The position numbers were made by a program, and so were the translations under genes. A model generated the notes under the pieces. It searched no databases, was not told where the DNA came from, and saw nothing but the letters and a program-made list of their open reading frames with translations. A DNA stretch of 64,000 bases from an uncultured Clostridia bacterium (GTDB taxonomy: Bacteria; Bacillota; Clostridia; Christensenellales; UBA1242), in the NCBI GenBank assembly GCA_947053595.1, contig CAMRSX010000001.1:22356-86355 (forward strand), written 5' to 3'. Below, piece after piece: positions 1 to 10,054 of this stretch (its first letter is position 1; every line of letters starts with the position of its first letter).

Positions 1-91
1 AACGAGGAGAACAAACATAAATTGAAGCCGATTTTGAAAAAGCGTGTGAATGAAATTTTGGAAAAGACTTAAGTATTTAAAGGAAATTAAA

Positions 92-1225
92 ATGGCAGGA
101 AAGGATTATTATGAAATTTTGGGTGTCAGCAAAGATGCAGGTGCGGACGAAATTAAGTCGGCATATAGGCGTCTTGCAAAAAAATATCACCCCGATTTGA
201 ACAAAGCTCCAGAAGCAGCAGAACGCTTCAAGGAAATAAACGAGGCATATGAAGTGCTGGGCGACGACAAAAAGCGCTCTAATTATGACCAATTTGGAAG
301 CGCAGACGGCCCACAGTTTGGTGGCGGCGGCGCTGGTGGCTTTGGCGATTTTTTTGGCGGCGGCGCTGGCTTTGGTGGTTTTTCTGACATTTTTTCTGAC
401 ATTTTTTCCGCTTTTGGCGGGGGTGGACGAAGTTCTCGCGTGCAGGAGAGAGGGGATGACATCAACATCCGCATGAATCTTTCTTTTGAAGAGGCACTTT
501 TTGGTGTGGAAAAATTGGTTTCCTTAAACAAGGTTTGCTCTTGCACCAAATGCAATGGCACAGGTGCAAAAAATGGCAAAGAGTTTTCCACTTGTCCAGA
601 CTGCCACGGTGCAGGAAGAGTGAGGATTCAGCAGCGCACAATGTTTGGCACCACCATTCAAGAGAGTGTTTGTCCAAGGTGCGGCGGAAGCGGAAAAATG
701 ATTAAAGAGCGCTGCGAAGATTGCGGCGGCAAGGGCGTGAAAAAAGTGCCAACGCAAATTCGCGTGAAGGTGCTAGCCGGCATTGACGATGGTCAAACAA
801 TTCGCATGAGAGGGGAAGGCAATGCCCCTGCAGGGCAAGGAATCAATGGTGACCTCAACATCAAGGTGAGCGTTGCCAGTCATTCAATTTTCAAGCGCGT
901 GGGCACAGATTTGCTGTTTGATTTGTTTGTGCCTTTCACAACTTGCTTGTTGGGCGGAGATGTGGAAATTCCACTTTCAAAAGGCACCACCAAGCTTTCA
1001 ATCAAGGAAGGCACACAAAGCGGCACTGTTATGCGCCTTAAGGGCAAAGGCGTGAAGGTGTTAAATCGCGAGGCTTATGGCGATTTGCTGGTTACAATCA
1101 AAAGCGAGCCTCCAAAAAATTTAAACCGCAAGGCAAAAGATTTGCTGAAAGAAATTGAAAGCCGCTTTGATGAAACTGACTATCCAAAATATCGCGACTT
1201 TAAAAACAAGATGAAAAATTTGTAA
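92..1225 (+). CDS. dnaJ: Chaperone protein DnaJ
   Basis: J domain [31 protein letters not shown], Gly-rich region and four CxxCxGxG-type zinc motifs; start at MAGKDYY. Confidence 0.97.
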   Translation: MAGKDYYEILGVSKDAGADEIKSAYRRLAKKYHPDLNKAPEAAERFKEINEAYEVLGDDKKRSNYDQFGSADGPQFGGGGAGGFGDFFGGGAGFGGFSDIFSDIFSAFGGGGRSSRVQERGDDINIRMNLSFEEALFGVEKLVSLNKVCSCTKCNGTGAKNGKEFSTCPDCHGAGRVRIQQRTMFGTTIQESVCPRCGGSGKMIKERCEDCGGKGVKKVPTQIRVKVLAGIDDGQTIRMRGEGNAPAGQGINGDLNIKVSVASHSIFKRVGTDLLFDLFVPFTTCLLGGDVEIPLSKGTTKLSIKEGTQSGTVMRLKGKGVKVLNREAYGDLLVTIKSEPPKNLNRKAKDLLKEIESRFDETDYPKYRDFKNKMKNL

Positions 1226-1255
1226 AAAAAGACTGAAAATCAGTCTTTTTTTTAA
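1224..1255. terminator. Bidirectional rho-independent terminator
   Basis: aaaaaaagactgaaaatcagtctttttttt between convergent genes. Confidence 0.8.
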
Positions 1256-1455
1256 TCTTCTCTTCCCAACAAATAATCTGTTGAACATTTGAAAAAGTCG
1301 GCAATCATGCACAGAAATTCCACGCTTGGCATCCTTATTCCAGACTCCCATCTTGAAATTTCTGCTTGACTGACTTTCAACACTTTGCTCAGTTCATTTT
1401 GTGAAATTTGAAATTCAATACGCAATTCTTTAATTCTTTCATGGAGTTGTTGCAT
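1252..1455 (-). CDS. XRE-family helix-turn-helix transcriptional regulator
   Basis: RIEFQISQNELSKVLKVSQAEISRWESGIRMPSVEFLCMIADFF. Confidence 0.85.
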   Translation of the reverse strand: MQQLHERIKELRIEFQISQNELSKVLKVSQAEISRWESGIRMPSVEFLCMIADFFKCSTDYLLGRED

Positions 1456-1477
1456 TCAAAAAGAAAGTGGGTGAGGG

Positions 1478-2719
1478 TTATGCTTTAAGCTTGCACAGGG
1501 CACCGTCTTTGAAAGGTTTTAAAATTTCAACTTCCACAACTTCGCCAACTTCAAAGTTGCCCTTAACAAAGCAGCGGATGTAATTTTTGGTGTAACCCAC
1601 ACAAAAGTCGTCAATTTTTTCTTCAATCAAAACCATGCCGCTTTTGTTTTGAGAGATGAACTCTGTTTTCAGTTTTTTGCCAAGCTCTTCCATTTGCTTT
1701 GCGCGGCGAGATTTAACTTGTCCTGACAAATCTTGATATAGCTTTGCTGCTGCGGTGCCGTCGCGTTTGGAATATGGAAATATGTGCAACTGTGAAAACT
1801 TCACTTTCTCCACAAATTTAAGGGTGTTTGCAAAGTCTTCTTCCGTTTCGGTTGGAAAGCCCACAATTACATCGGTGGTTATGCCGGCAGAAGGGAAGTG
1901 CTTGCGAATGAGGTTGACGCTGCGCTCAAACTGAGCGGTGGTGTAGTGCCTATTCATTTTTTTAAGCACGCTGTCGCATCCGCTTTGAAGCGAAAGGTGA
2001 AAGTGAGGGCAGAAGTTTTGCGTGGAAGAAAGTTGCTTTAAAAATTCTTCATCCACCAGGCTGTCTTCCATGGAGGAGAGCCTCAGCCTTTTGCCAAATT
2101 TGTCCAGCCGGTGCAAAAGTTGCCCAAGCGCTTTTTTGCCATCCGCTTGAAAATCTGAAACATCAATGCCAACCAGCACCACTTCTTTCACGCTTTCGGG
2201 AAGCAGCGAAACCTCATTTTCAATACTTTGGATGCTGCGGGAACGGCTTCTGCCGCGAAGATATGGAATGATGCAATATGTGCAAAAGTTGTTGCAGCCG
2301 TCTTGAATTTTGATGTAAGCGCGCGTCAGGGTTTGTGCAGAGAAGAGGTTGTCTTCATAATCTGTTGGCAGCTCAAAAAGATGGGTGCCAGTTTGTTCAA
2401 GCTCGTCCAAAATTTGTTTTTTGCCAGCGGTGCCAAAAAGCAAGCTGACATTTTTGCCTTCAAACTGCGCTGGACGATTTTGGCTTGCACAGCCCAGCAC
2501 AAAAACCTTGGCATTTGCATTGAATTTTCTGGCGCGCTCAATCATCTGGCGAGATTTTCTTTCTGCCTCGTTTGTGACGGCGCAGGTGTTGATTATGTAA
2601 GCATCGGCTTCTTCCAAACTGTCACAAACTTCAAAGCCACGATTTTTGAGTTCAAAAATGAGAGCGTCGCTCTCATATTTGTTCACCTTGCATCCAAGGG
2701 TTAAAACTGAAATTTTCAT
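1478..2719 (-). CDS. mtaB: tRNA (t6A37) methylthiotransferase MtaB-like radical SAM protein
   Basis: LGCKVNKYES N-terminus, radical SAM CxxxCxxC motif (NNFCTYCIIPYLRG), C-terminal TRAM-like region. Confidence 0.9.
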   Translation of the reverse strand: MKISVLTLGCKVNKYESDALIFELKNRGFEVCDSLEEADAYIINTCAVTNEAERKSRQMIERARKFNANAKVFVLGCASQNRPAQFEGKNVSLLFGTAGKKQILDELEQTGTHLFELPTDYEDNLFSAQTLTRAYIKIQDGCNNFCTYCIIPYLRGRSRSRSIQSIENEVSLLPESVKEVVLVGIDVSDFQADGKKALGQLLHRLDKFGKRLRLSSMEDSLVDEEFLKQLSSTQNFCPHFHLSLQSGCDSVLKKMNRHYTTAQFERSVNLIRKHFPSAGITTDVIVGFPTETEEDFANTLKFVEKVKFSQLHIFPYSKRDGTAAAKLYQDLSGQVKSRRAKQMEELGKKLKTEFISQNKSGMVLIEEKIDDFCVGYTKNYIRCFVKGNFEVGEVVEVEILKPFKDGALCKLKA

Positions 2720-2734
2720 ATATTTTTTATTGAA

Positions 2735-2885
2735 TATTGAATAATGAATAATGAATAATGAATAATTGATGGTTACTGCGCTCCATTTTTCATCTCAATA
2801 AACAAACAATCTCCTTTTATAATGAATATTTCAACAATCAATTCATCCAAAATTTTGCAATATTCATTATTATTTGTTCATTACA
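2735..2885. repeat. AT-rich intergenic repeat with (AATAATG)n and inverted ends
   Basis: attgaataatgaataatgaataatgaataatt at left; gcaatattcattattatttgttcatt at right in inverse orientation; similar motif near 4026-4060. Confidence 0.5.
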
Positions 2886-2899
2886 AACGAAAGTTTGCT

Positions 2900-3604
2900 T
2901 TAGTTTCCGCTTAAAATTGAAACAAGGCTCATCATGGCAACGGAAGCTGTTTCGGCACGAAGAATTCTTTTGCCCAAGCTGACGGTTGTTGCACCAGCGT
3001 TGGTGAACTTGTCTTTTTCTTTGGCAGAAAAGCCGCCTTCAGAGCCAACAATGATGGCAATGTTTTTTGCTTTCACAATGCTTTTTGGTTTGTCGCCCTT
3101 GTCGGCACGCTCGTTGGCAAACAGCACAACATCAAAGTTTTTGAAAGCTTCAATCACTTGGTCAACAGTTTTGCAGTCTTCAATCACAGGCATGATTGTT
3201 CTTTCACACTGCTTGCAGGCGTTTTGAGCAATGGTTGCCAGCCTTTCCATTTTGTTTTCTGTCACTTTTGCAATCACATGCTCGCTGACAAATGGCACAA
3301 CTTTTGAAATGCCAAGCTCGGTGGCTTTTTGCACAATAAACTCAAACTTTTCGCGCTTTGTGATTGCTTGAAAAAGCACAATGTTTTTTGTTGGGTTGGC
3401 TTCACAAACGCGTGTGCCGTTGATTTTGCAAACAGCCAATTTTTTTGTCATGTCCACAATTTCGCAAGCATATTCTGTTTCGTCATTGAGGCTGACCAAA
3501 ATTTCCTCTCCAACGCCCAATCTTAGCACATTTTTGAGGTGATTGAATTCCTCTCCCTCAATAAAAATTTGTCCGTCTTTTAAGTTTCCAAAAAATCTTC
3601 TCAT
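2900..3604 (-). CDS. rsmE: 16S rRNA m3U1498 methyltransferase RsmE
   Basis: IVGSEGGFSAKEKDKF and LGKRILRAETA motifs; internal start MRRFFG preceded by AGGAGG. Confidence 0.92.
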   Translation of the reverse strand: MRRFFGNLKDGQIFIEGEEFNHLKNVLRLGVGEEILVSLNDETEYACEIVDMTKKLAVCKINGTRVCEANPTKNIVLFQAITKREKFEFIVQKATELGISKVVPFVSEHVIAKVTENKMERLATIAQNACKQCERTIMPVIEDCKTVDQVIEAFKNFDVVLFANERADKGDKPKSIVKAKNIAIIVGSEGGFSAKEKDKFTNAGATTVSLGKRILRAETASVAMMSLVSILSGN

Positions 3605-3744
3605 AACAATCCTCCTTTGCCTAGAAAAAACACGCCATTGCAATGTTTTTTGCCAATCTAAAAACATCTTACACCAAAAAACAAGAAAAAGCAAATTTTT
3701 TGCAAAGTTGAAAGCACTTTTTTGCAACAAAATTTCTTTTTTGC

Positions 3745-3774
3745 TTGACAGAACGCGTTTTTGTGTGTTATGCT
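3745..3774 (+). promoter_or_regulatory. Sigma-A type promoter for rpsU
   Basis: TTGACA-N18-TATGCT. Confidence 0.5.
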
Positions 3775-3810
3775 TTGTGAAGAATTGAAACATGAAAGGT
3801 GGTGAGAAGG

Positions 3811-3993
3811 TTGACAACAGTTAAGGTTGGCGAAAACGAAAATCTTGAAAGCGCTCTCAAAAGGTTTAAACGAAAATGCCAAAAAGACGGCATCATTGGT
3901 GATATCAGAAAGAAAGAGGCTTATGACAAGCCAAGCGTTGCAAAGAAGAAAAAGAGCGAGCAAGCAAGAAAGCGTGCAAGAAAAAGAGGATAA
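3811..3993 (+). CDS. rpsU: 30S ribosomal protein S21
   Basis: [27 protein letters not shown]; likely TTG start at 3811 after aaaggtggtgag. Confidence 0.93.
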   Translation: MTTVKVGENENLESALKRFKRKCQKDGIIGDIRKKEAYDKPSVAKKKKSEQARKRARKRG

Positions 3994-4021
3994 AAAAGCA
4001 GGAAAGTCCTGCTTTTTTTGT
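3991..4021 (+). terminator. Rho-independent terminator after rpsU
   Basis: aaaagcaggaaagtcctgctttttttg. Confidence 0.8.
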
Positions 4022-4147
4022 TTAATAATAATGAATATTGAAATAACGAATAATTGCGGATTGCTGCCGTTCATCTCCCATTGTCAAAAAATTGAAACCT
4101 TCTTGCTTTGTTTGCAAAATTTGGCAAAGATGTGATATGATGAACTT

Positions 4148-6268
4148 ATGAGCGGATATGACATTGACAGTTTGAATGAACAGCAAAAAGAGGCTCTCCT
4201 GCAGACGGAGGGTGTTGTTTTGGTGACGGCAGGTGCGGGCAGTGGAAAAACGCGGCTTTTGACACATCGCATTTGTTATCTTATTAAAGAAAAAAAAGTT
4301 TCGCCTTACAACATTTTGGCAATCACTTTCACCAACAAAGCCACAAATGAAATGAAAGAGCGTGTTTTTTCGATGTGCAGTGATGGTGTTTGGATTTCCA
4401 CCTTTCACTCTATGTGCGTGAGAATTTTGCGCGAGCATATATATCTTTTGGAAGGCTATGACCGCAACTTCACAATTATTGCAGAGGCGGACAAAGACAA
4501 AATTTTGAAAGAGCTTTTAAAGCAAAGCAACATGGACGATGACGAAAAGTCCAAAGTGGAAATGCACCTTGACAACATCAAAAACAAGGGGCTGGACATT
4601 GATGAATATTTTGAAGCGTTTGAAGATTATGAAAAGACGCAAGACTTGTTTTTATATCGCAAAATCTGCCAGCAATATGAAGACTATTTGCACAAAAACA
4701 ACGCACTGGATTTTGACGATTTGCTGAACAAAACCCTCTTTTTGTTCAATAATTTTCACGAGGTGCTTTTGAAATATGCCACGCGCTTTAAATATGTTTT
4801 GGTGGACGAGTTTCAGGACACCAATCTTGTGCAATATAAGCTGGTGAGGCTTTTGACATCTGTGCATGGCAACCTTTTTGTGGTGGGGGATGAAGACCAG
4901 TGCATATATTCTTGGCGAGGTGCAAACTTTCAAAACATCTTCAATTTAAAAAAAGATTTTCCTGACATTTTTGTGTTTAAGCTTGAGCAAAATTATCGCT
5001 CTACAAAAAACATTTTGACGCTTGCAAACAATGTCATTTCCAACAATCGAGAGAGGCTTAAGAAAAACCTTTGGACAGACAAAGACGATGGCGAGGGACC
5101 GGTGGTTTACACAGCGTTTGACGAGCGTGATGAAGCGCTGTTTGTGGCAAAAACCATTCAAGATTTGGTGATGGAAGGCTGCAGCTATAGCGATTTTGCT
5201 GTGCTTATGAGGGTGAATGCACTTTCGCGTGCCATTGAAGAAGGGTTGATGTCTTTTCAAATTCCTTACAAGCTTTATGGCGGCTTTAGGTTTTATGAGC
5301 GCGCTGAAATTAAGATGGTGTTGTCATATCTTTCCATTTTTGTCAATCAGAAAGATGAAATTTCTCTTTTGAAAATCATCAACTTTCCAAGGCGAGGCAT
5401 TGGCGAGGTTGCACTTGGCAATTTGTATGCCGAAGCGGGCGAGCAATCGCTTTTGGAATATATGCTTGGCGAGAGCTTTGAAGCTTCCAAATATTATTCA
5501 AAACTGAAAAACTTTGTGCAAAACATTCAAAAATTGCGTGAAAAGTTGCCACAAACCTCAATTTATCAGTTTGTTAAGGATGTTGTGCGCAGTTTTGGCA
5601 TTGATGAAGCCTATGCGGGGAAGGATGAAGAATCGGTTAACAAACTGGAAAATATTGACAGCTTGCTTGCCGGTGTGCAAGAATTTTGCAATGACAATGA
5701 CGGCGCAACGCTGTCTGATTATCTGGCGGAAATCATGCTTAAAACAGATTCTGACTCCATTCAAGAAAATGGCGTTGTGGCGGTTTCCACCATTCACTCG
5801 GTGAAGGGATTGGAGTTTAAGGTGGTGTTTGCTGTGGGTTTGGAAGAGGGAATTTTTCCGCTTTCGCGCGCAACTTATTCCAACAACGAAATGGAGGAAG
5901 AGCGTCGGTTGATGTATGTTGCCATCACGCGTGCAGAGGAGAGGCTGTTTCTTTCCCACACGGCAAAGCGTTATATGTATGGCAAAAGCAACTTTCAAAA
6001 CCCAAGCAGATTTTTGGCAGAGCTTGGCATTGTGGACAAAAAGCGCACAAAGCTGGTGTCAAACGACTTTGTTCAAGCGGAAAAAGAAGATGCTTTTGAA
6101 AGTGGTTTCAACGTGGGAGACATTGTTTTTCATGCGCGGTTTGGAAGCGGCAAAATTGTCAATATTTCTGAGGACGGGCTGGTGGCGGACATCATGTTTG
6201 AGGATGCAGGAAAAAAATCTTTGATGCTTAACATGGCAAAGTTGGAAAAGTTGGAGGGAGAGGAATGA
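4148..6268 (+). CDS. pcrA: ATP-dependent DNA helicase PcrA/UvrD
   Basis: Walker A GAGSGKTRLL, DEFQDTN, VGDEDQCIYSWRGA, YVAITRAEE. Confidence 0.95.
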   Translation: MSGYDIDSLNEQQKEALLQTEGVVLVTAGAGSGKTRLLTHRICYLIKEKKVSPYNILAITFTNKATNEMKERVFSMCSDGVWISTFHSMCVRILREHIYLLEGYDRNFTIIAEADKDKILKELLKQSNMDDDEKSKVEMHLDNIKNKGLDIDEYFEAFEDYEKTQDLFLYRKICQQYEDYLHKNNALDFDDLLNKTLFLFNNFHEVLLKYATRFKYVLVDEFQDTNLVQYKLVRLLTSVHGNLFVVGDEDQCIYSWRGANFQNIFNLKKDFPDIFVFKLEQNYRSTKNILTLANNVISNNRERLKKNLWTDKDDGEGPVVYTAFDERDEALFVAKTIQDLVMEGCSYSDFAVLMRVNALSRAIEEGLMSFQIPYKLYGGFRFYERAEIKMVLSYLSIFVNQKDEISLLKIINFPRRGIGEVALGNLYAEAGEQSLLEYMLGESFEASKYYSKLKNFVQNIQKLREKLPQTSIYQFVKDVVRSFGIDEAYAGKDEESVNKLENIDSLLAGVQEFCNDNDGATLSDYLAEIMLKTDSDSIQENGVVAVSTIHSVKGLEFKVVFAVGLEEGIFPLSRATYSNNEMEEERRLMYVAITRAEERLFLSHTAKRYMYGKSNFQNPSRFLAELGIVDKKRTKLVSNDFVQAEKEDAFESGFNVGDIVFHARFGSGKIVNISEDGLVADIMFEDAGKKSLMLNMAKLEKLEGEE

Positions 6269-8217
6269 CTAAGCAACAGCAGATGCAAAAGTTGATTGAA
6301 AAAATTGAAGTTTATAATTATCATTATTACACCCTTGACAACCCCATTGTGTCAGACAAAGAATATGACGCTGTGTATTATCAGTTGGTGGATTTGGAAG
6401 CGGAAACAGGCATTGTTTTGCCCAACTCTCCAACGCAGCGTGTTGGCGGAGAAATTTTGGAAGGCTTTGTGAAGCACAAGCATCAGCACAAACTTTTCAG
6501 CCTTTCCAAAGTGCGAGATTTTGACGACCTTGACAAGTGGGCGGAAGACATGCGAAAGTTTGACCCTTCCACCAATTTTGCGCTGGAATATAAATATGAC
6601 GGCTTGCAGCTGGTGCTGGAATATGAAGGCGGAAAGTTTTTGAGGGCAACCACGCGTGGGAACGGCGAAATTGGCGAGGATGTGACGTTGCAAGTGAAAA
6701 CCATTTCTTCGGTGCCCTTGGAGATTGAGTTTAAGGGAAAGCTGATTGTTCAGGGCGAAGGCATGATGACAAAAACTGCGCTTGCAATATTCAATCGCAA
6801 GGCAGAAGTTAAGCTTAAAAACGCGCGAAACGGCGTGGCGGGCGCCATCCGAAATTTGGACACAAAAGAAACCGCAAAACGCAAGCTTGTGTTTTTTTGC
6901 TATTCTGTCATCTTTTGCGAGAAGAAATTTGAAACTCAAGAACAAATTCACAACTTTTTGAAAAGCAATGGCTTTGATGTGGGGCACTTTTTTGAAATTT
7001 TTGACAATGTGCAAGCTTTGAAAGAAAGCATTTTGAAGGCTGGCACAAAAAAGTCTTCGCTTGATTTTGACATTGACGGCATGGTGATTAAGGTTAACAA
7101 TGTTTCGCCGCGCGAAGAGATTGGCTTCACCAACAAGTTTCCAAAGTGGGCGGTTGCATTTAAGTTTGAAGCAGAGGAAGTTTCCACCATGCTGGAAGAT
7201 GTTGTGTGGCAGGTTGGCAGAAGCGGCAAAGTGACGCCAACGGCAATCCTTCAGCCCGTGGAACTGGCAGGTGCAACCATCAGCCGCGCAACGCTTAACA
7301 ACATTGAAGACATCCGCAAGAAAAATGTGTTTAAAAAAAGCCGAGTGTTCATCAGGCGCTCCAACGAGGTGATTCCTGAGGTTTTGGGCTTGGCAGAAAA
7401 ATATGAAGATTCTTTGCAAATTGAAGAGCCAACATCTTGCCCTTGCTGCGGTGCAAAACTGGTGAAAAGCGGGCCGCTGGTGTTCTGCCCAAATTTTGAC
7501 GGCTGCAAAGAGCAAATTGTGGCAAGGCTGACGCATTTTGTCAGCCGCGACGCCTTCAACATTGAGGGGCTTTCAGAAAAAACCATCATTCAGTTTTATG
7601 ACGATTTGGCACTTAGGCACTTTTCGCAGCTTTATTCAATTACAAAACAGCAACTGGTGGGCTTGGAGAAATTTAAGGAAAAAAAAGCAGAAAATGTTTT
7701 AAAAGGCCTTGAAAAAAGCAAAAAAATTGAATTTTTTCGCTTTGTTTATGCTCTTGGCATAAGCGAGGTGGGCATCAAAACGGCAAAAGACCTTGCCAAA
7801 AACTTTCAAAATTTGGAAAACTTGAAAGGCGCCACGCTGAAGCAGTTGACAGAAATTGAGGATGTGGGGCCGGTGATTGCGCAAAACATTGTGGACTTCT
7901 TTCAAAATGAAGACAACTTGCAAGAAATTTCAAGTCTTTTGCAGGTGGGCGTGCAGCCATTTTCGGACAACACACTTGTTTCCAACAAACTGGGAGGGCT
8001 CAGCTTTGTGCTGACGGGCACGCTGCCAAACTTTTCCCGCGCTGACATGACAAAGTTGATTGAAGAAAACGGCGGCAAGACGGCAAGCTCGGTTTCCAAA
8101 AACACCTCCTTTGTTTTGGCAGGTGAGGATGCTGGCAGCAAGCTGGACAAAGCCAAAACTTTGGGTGTGCCAGTTTTGGGAGAGGAAGAATTTTTGAAAA
8201 TGTTGCATGAAAATTGA
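6265..8217 (+). CDS. ligA: NAD-dependent DNA ligase LigA
   Basis: EYKYDGLQL active site, zinc finger CPCCGAKL..CPNFDGC, HhH and BRCT C-terminus; overlaps pcrA by 4 nt. Confidence 0.96.
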   Translation: MTKQQQMQKLIEKIEVYNYHYYTLDNPIVSDKEYDAVYYQLVDLEAETGIVLPNSPTQRVGGEILEGFVKHKHQHKLFSLSKVRDFDDLDKWAEDMRKFDPSTNFALEYKYDGLQLVLEYEGGKFLRATTRGNGEIGEDVTLQVKTISSVPLEIEFKGKLIVQGEGMMTKTALAIFNRKAEVKLKNARNGVAGAIRNLDTKETAKRKLVFFCYSVIFCEKKFETQEQIHNFLKSNGFDVGHFFEIFDNVQALKESILKAGTKKSSLDFDIDGMVIKVNNVSPREEIGFTNKFPKWAVAFKFEAEEVSTMLEDVVWQVGRSGKVTPTAILQPVELAGATISRATLNNIEDIRKKNVFKKSRVFIRRSNEVIPEVLGLAEKYEDSLQIEEPTSCPCCGAKLVKSGPLVFCPNFDGCKEQIVARLTHFVSRDAFNIEGLSEKTIIQFYDDLALRHFSQLYSITKQQLVGLEKFKEKKAENVLKGLEKSKKIEFFRFVYALGISEVGIKTAKDLAKNFQNLENLKGATLKQLTEIEDVGPVIAQNIVDFFQNEDNLQEISSLLQVGVQPFSDNTLVSNKLGGLSFVLTGTLPNFSRADMTKLIEENGGKTASSVSKNTSFVLAGEDAGSKLDKAKTLGVPVLGEEEFLKMLHEN

Positions 8218-8264
8218 CTTTTGCCTTTGTTTTGTTATATCATTTTTGTGAATGGAGGTGTGTT

Positions 8265-8552
8265 ATGCCAAAGTGTCCATTGTGCAAAAAAGAGCTGGTG
8301 AGCGAATTTGATGTTTCAAGACTTGGCTTTGAAACCATGGTTGGCTATTTTATTGAAAGCGGATTGCGCGCTGTTGTTGGCTCTGGAAGGGCGCCATATT
8401 GGTGCTGCATGAACCCAAGATGCCGTGTGTATAGCGGGGGCGGGGACAAGCCTTTTTGGTTTAGGGTGAACGCTGTCACCTTGCAGATGGAGCCCACCAG
8501 TTTTGCTGCGCGCGAGATGGGAATATATCCAAAACGCAACAGGCGCCGATGA
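8265..8552 (+). CDS. Small zinc-ribbon-like protein of unknown function
   Basis: N-terminal CPLC and YWCCMNPRC cysteines; AUG after ggaggtg. Confidence 0.6.
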   Translation: MPKCPLCKKELVSEFDVSRLGFETMVGYFIESGLRAVVGSGRAPYWCCMNPRCRVYSGGGDKPFWFRVNAVTLQMEPTSFAAREMGIYPKRNRRR

Positions 8553-8604
8553 AAAAACAGCGTTCTTGACGCGTTTTTGCACAAAAAGCAGGTTTGTTTT
8601 AATC

Positions 8605-8638
8605 AAAAGCGAGACAACAAAGCTCGCTTTTTTTTGTC
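8605..8638 (+). terminator. Rho-independent terminator
   Basis: aaaagcgagacaacaaagctcgctttttttt. Confidence 0.75.
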
Positions 8639-8645
8639 TTGCATA

Positions 8646-8674
8646 TTGACAAAAAGCCTCTCTCGTGTTATAAT
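8646..8674 (+). promoter_or_regulatory. Consensus sigma-A promoter
   Basis: TTGACA-N17-TATAAT upstream of the 8695 CDS. Confidence 0.8.
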
Positions 8675-8694
8675 TAAGCGAAAGGAAAACTGTT

Positions 8695-9801
8695 ATGAAG
8701 AAGAATAAAACTGCATCAAAAGCAAAGGCACAGGAAGAGTTTGATGACAAGCTGTTTTATAACACGTGGGGCATTGAACTTCCGCCAGCATTAACAGCCG
8801 AAGACAACAAAGCGCTTTTTATGGAATATCGCAGGACGGGCGACAAAAAGCTTAAGCAAAAGATTTTTTATGGCAACTTGAGGCTGGTGGCTTCTTTTGT
8901 GAGAGACATTGGAAATTATGTGATTAATAAAGATTCGCAAATATATCCTTCTTGGGCGGATGTGGCGCAAGAGTGCGCCATCAAAATGTTTAGCGTCATT
9001 GACAAATATAATCCCGACCGAGATGGAGTTGGGGCATTTTCAAATGTGCTTTATCGCAGTTTGACGAATGTGGTTGCCTCAATGAATCGCAGATACAACA
9101 CTGAACGCGCAATGAATTCCAGCAGAACAACAAGCTTGCAAGAAGCGCTGTGCGACACTCAACATTTGGACAAACTAAACACAATTTCAAACGAAAGGAA
9201 TGAAGAAGATTATGCTTTGGCTTATGCAGAATTGGAATATATTAAGGACAGCATTTTGCCAAGTCTGAAACCAAAAGAAAAAAAGTTTTTTGAGGATTTT
9301 TATTTTAAAAACTTAAGCATCTGTGACATTGCGAGGGAGAACAACATTTCATGGTGCTTTGCTGACAGAATTTTGCTGAGCGCAGTTGGCAAAGTTGGCA
9401 TGATTTATTATGGCGGAAGAGAGGTTTTTGAGGCATATGAAAAAATTGATAAAAACTTCAGAGATTGGAAAACCAGAAGATATTTAAAAAACTACGAAAT
9501 TCTTAAGAGGTATGACAAACAGCTGTTGGAAACACTTTATTTGCCAACGCTGACAGAGCAAAAGCAGAAAGTGTTTAAGATGGCGGTGCTGGACTATGAT
9601 GGCGCAATGGCGCAAGATGTTGCAAAGCAGTTGAAATTATCTGCTGAAGTTTTGAAAAAATATGTGCTTGAGTTGGACATGAATGTTCATGCCAAACTGC
9701 CTCAACTGTTGGAGAAAGCGGAAATTGCACAGACAGTTGAAACTTCCCCAAAAACTGGCAGCGCCAAAACTCAAACAAAAGAGCCCAAAAGCTTGGCTTG
9801 A
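8695..9801 (+). CDS. Divergent RNA polymerase sigma-70-like protein
   Basis: YGNLRLVASFVRDIGN.. WADVAQECAIKMFSVIDKYNPDRDGVGAFSNVLYRSLTN resembles sigma region 2; LKPKEKKFFEDFYFKNLSICDIARENNIS resembles region 4. Confidence 0.55.
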   Translation: MKKNKTASKAKAQEEFDDKLFYNTWGIELPPALTAEDNKALFMEYRRTGDKKLKQKIFYGNLRLVASFVRDIGNYVINKDSQIYPSWADVAQECAIKMFSVIDKYNPDRDGVGAFSNVLYRSLTNVVASMNRRYNTERAMNSSRTTSLQEALCDTQHLDKLNTISNERNEEDYALAYAELEYIKDSILPSLKPKEKKFFEDFYFKNLSICDIARENNISWCFADRILLSAVGKVGMIYYGGREVFEAYEKIDKNFRDWKTRRYLKNYEILKRYDKQLLETLYLPTLTEQKQKVFKMAVLDYDGAMAQDVAKQLKLSAEVLKKYVLELDMNVHAKLPQLLEKAEIAQTVETSPKTGSAKTQTKEPKSLA

Positions 9802-10019
9802 AGGTTTGCAAAAGCTTAACAACAAAACAAAAGCGAAAGAAATGAAGGGGCTTGGTTTGCGGAAAAGCCGCCAAAAAGAATTTCTTGTCCAAATCATTTT
9901 GCGTGGTTTGCCAGCGGGAAATATAATCAGCAGTTTCACAACAAGAGACACAAGGTGTTTTATGACCGGTCGAGAGATGTTCATTGGAGATAAGTTTTTG
10001 AAAATATGCTGCAAAACGC

Positions 10020-10048
10020 TTGACAAATCATTTTGTTACATATATAAT
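10020..10048 (+). promoter_or_regulatory. Consensus sigma-A promoter
   Basis: TTGACA (10020-10025) - 17 nt - TATAAT (10043-10048). Confidence 0.8.
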
Positions 10049-10054
10049 AAGCAC

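Noticed and set aside
283-591. Numerous antisense or overlapping ORFs in the ORF track
   Set aside because: They lie inside well-supported genes on the opposite strand or another frame (low stop-codon density from codon bias) and lack RBS or family similarity.
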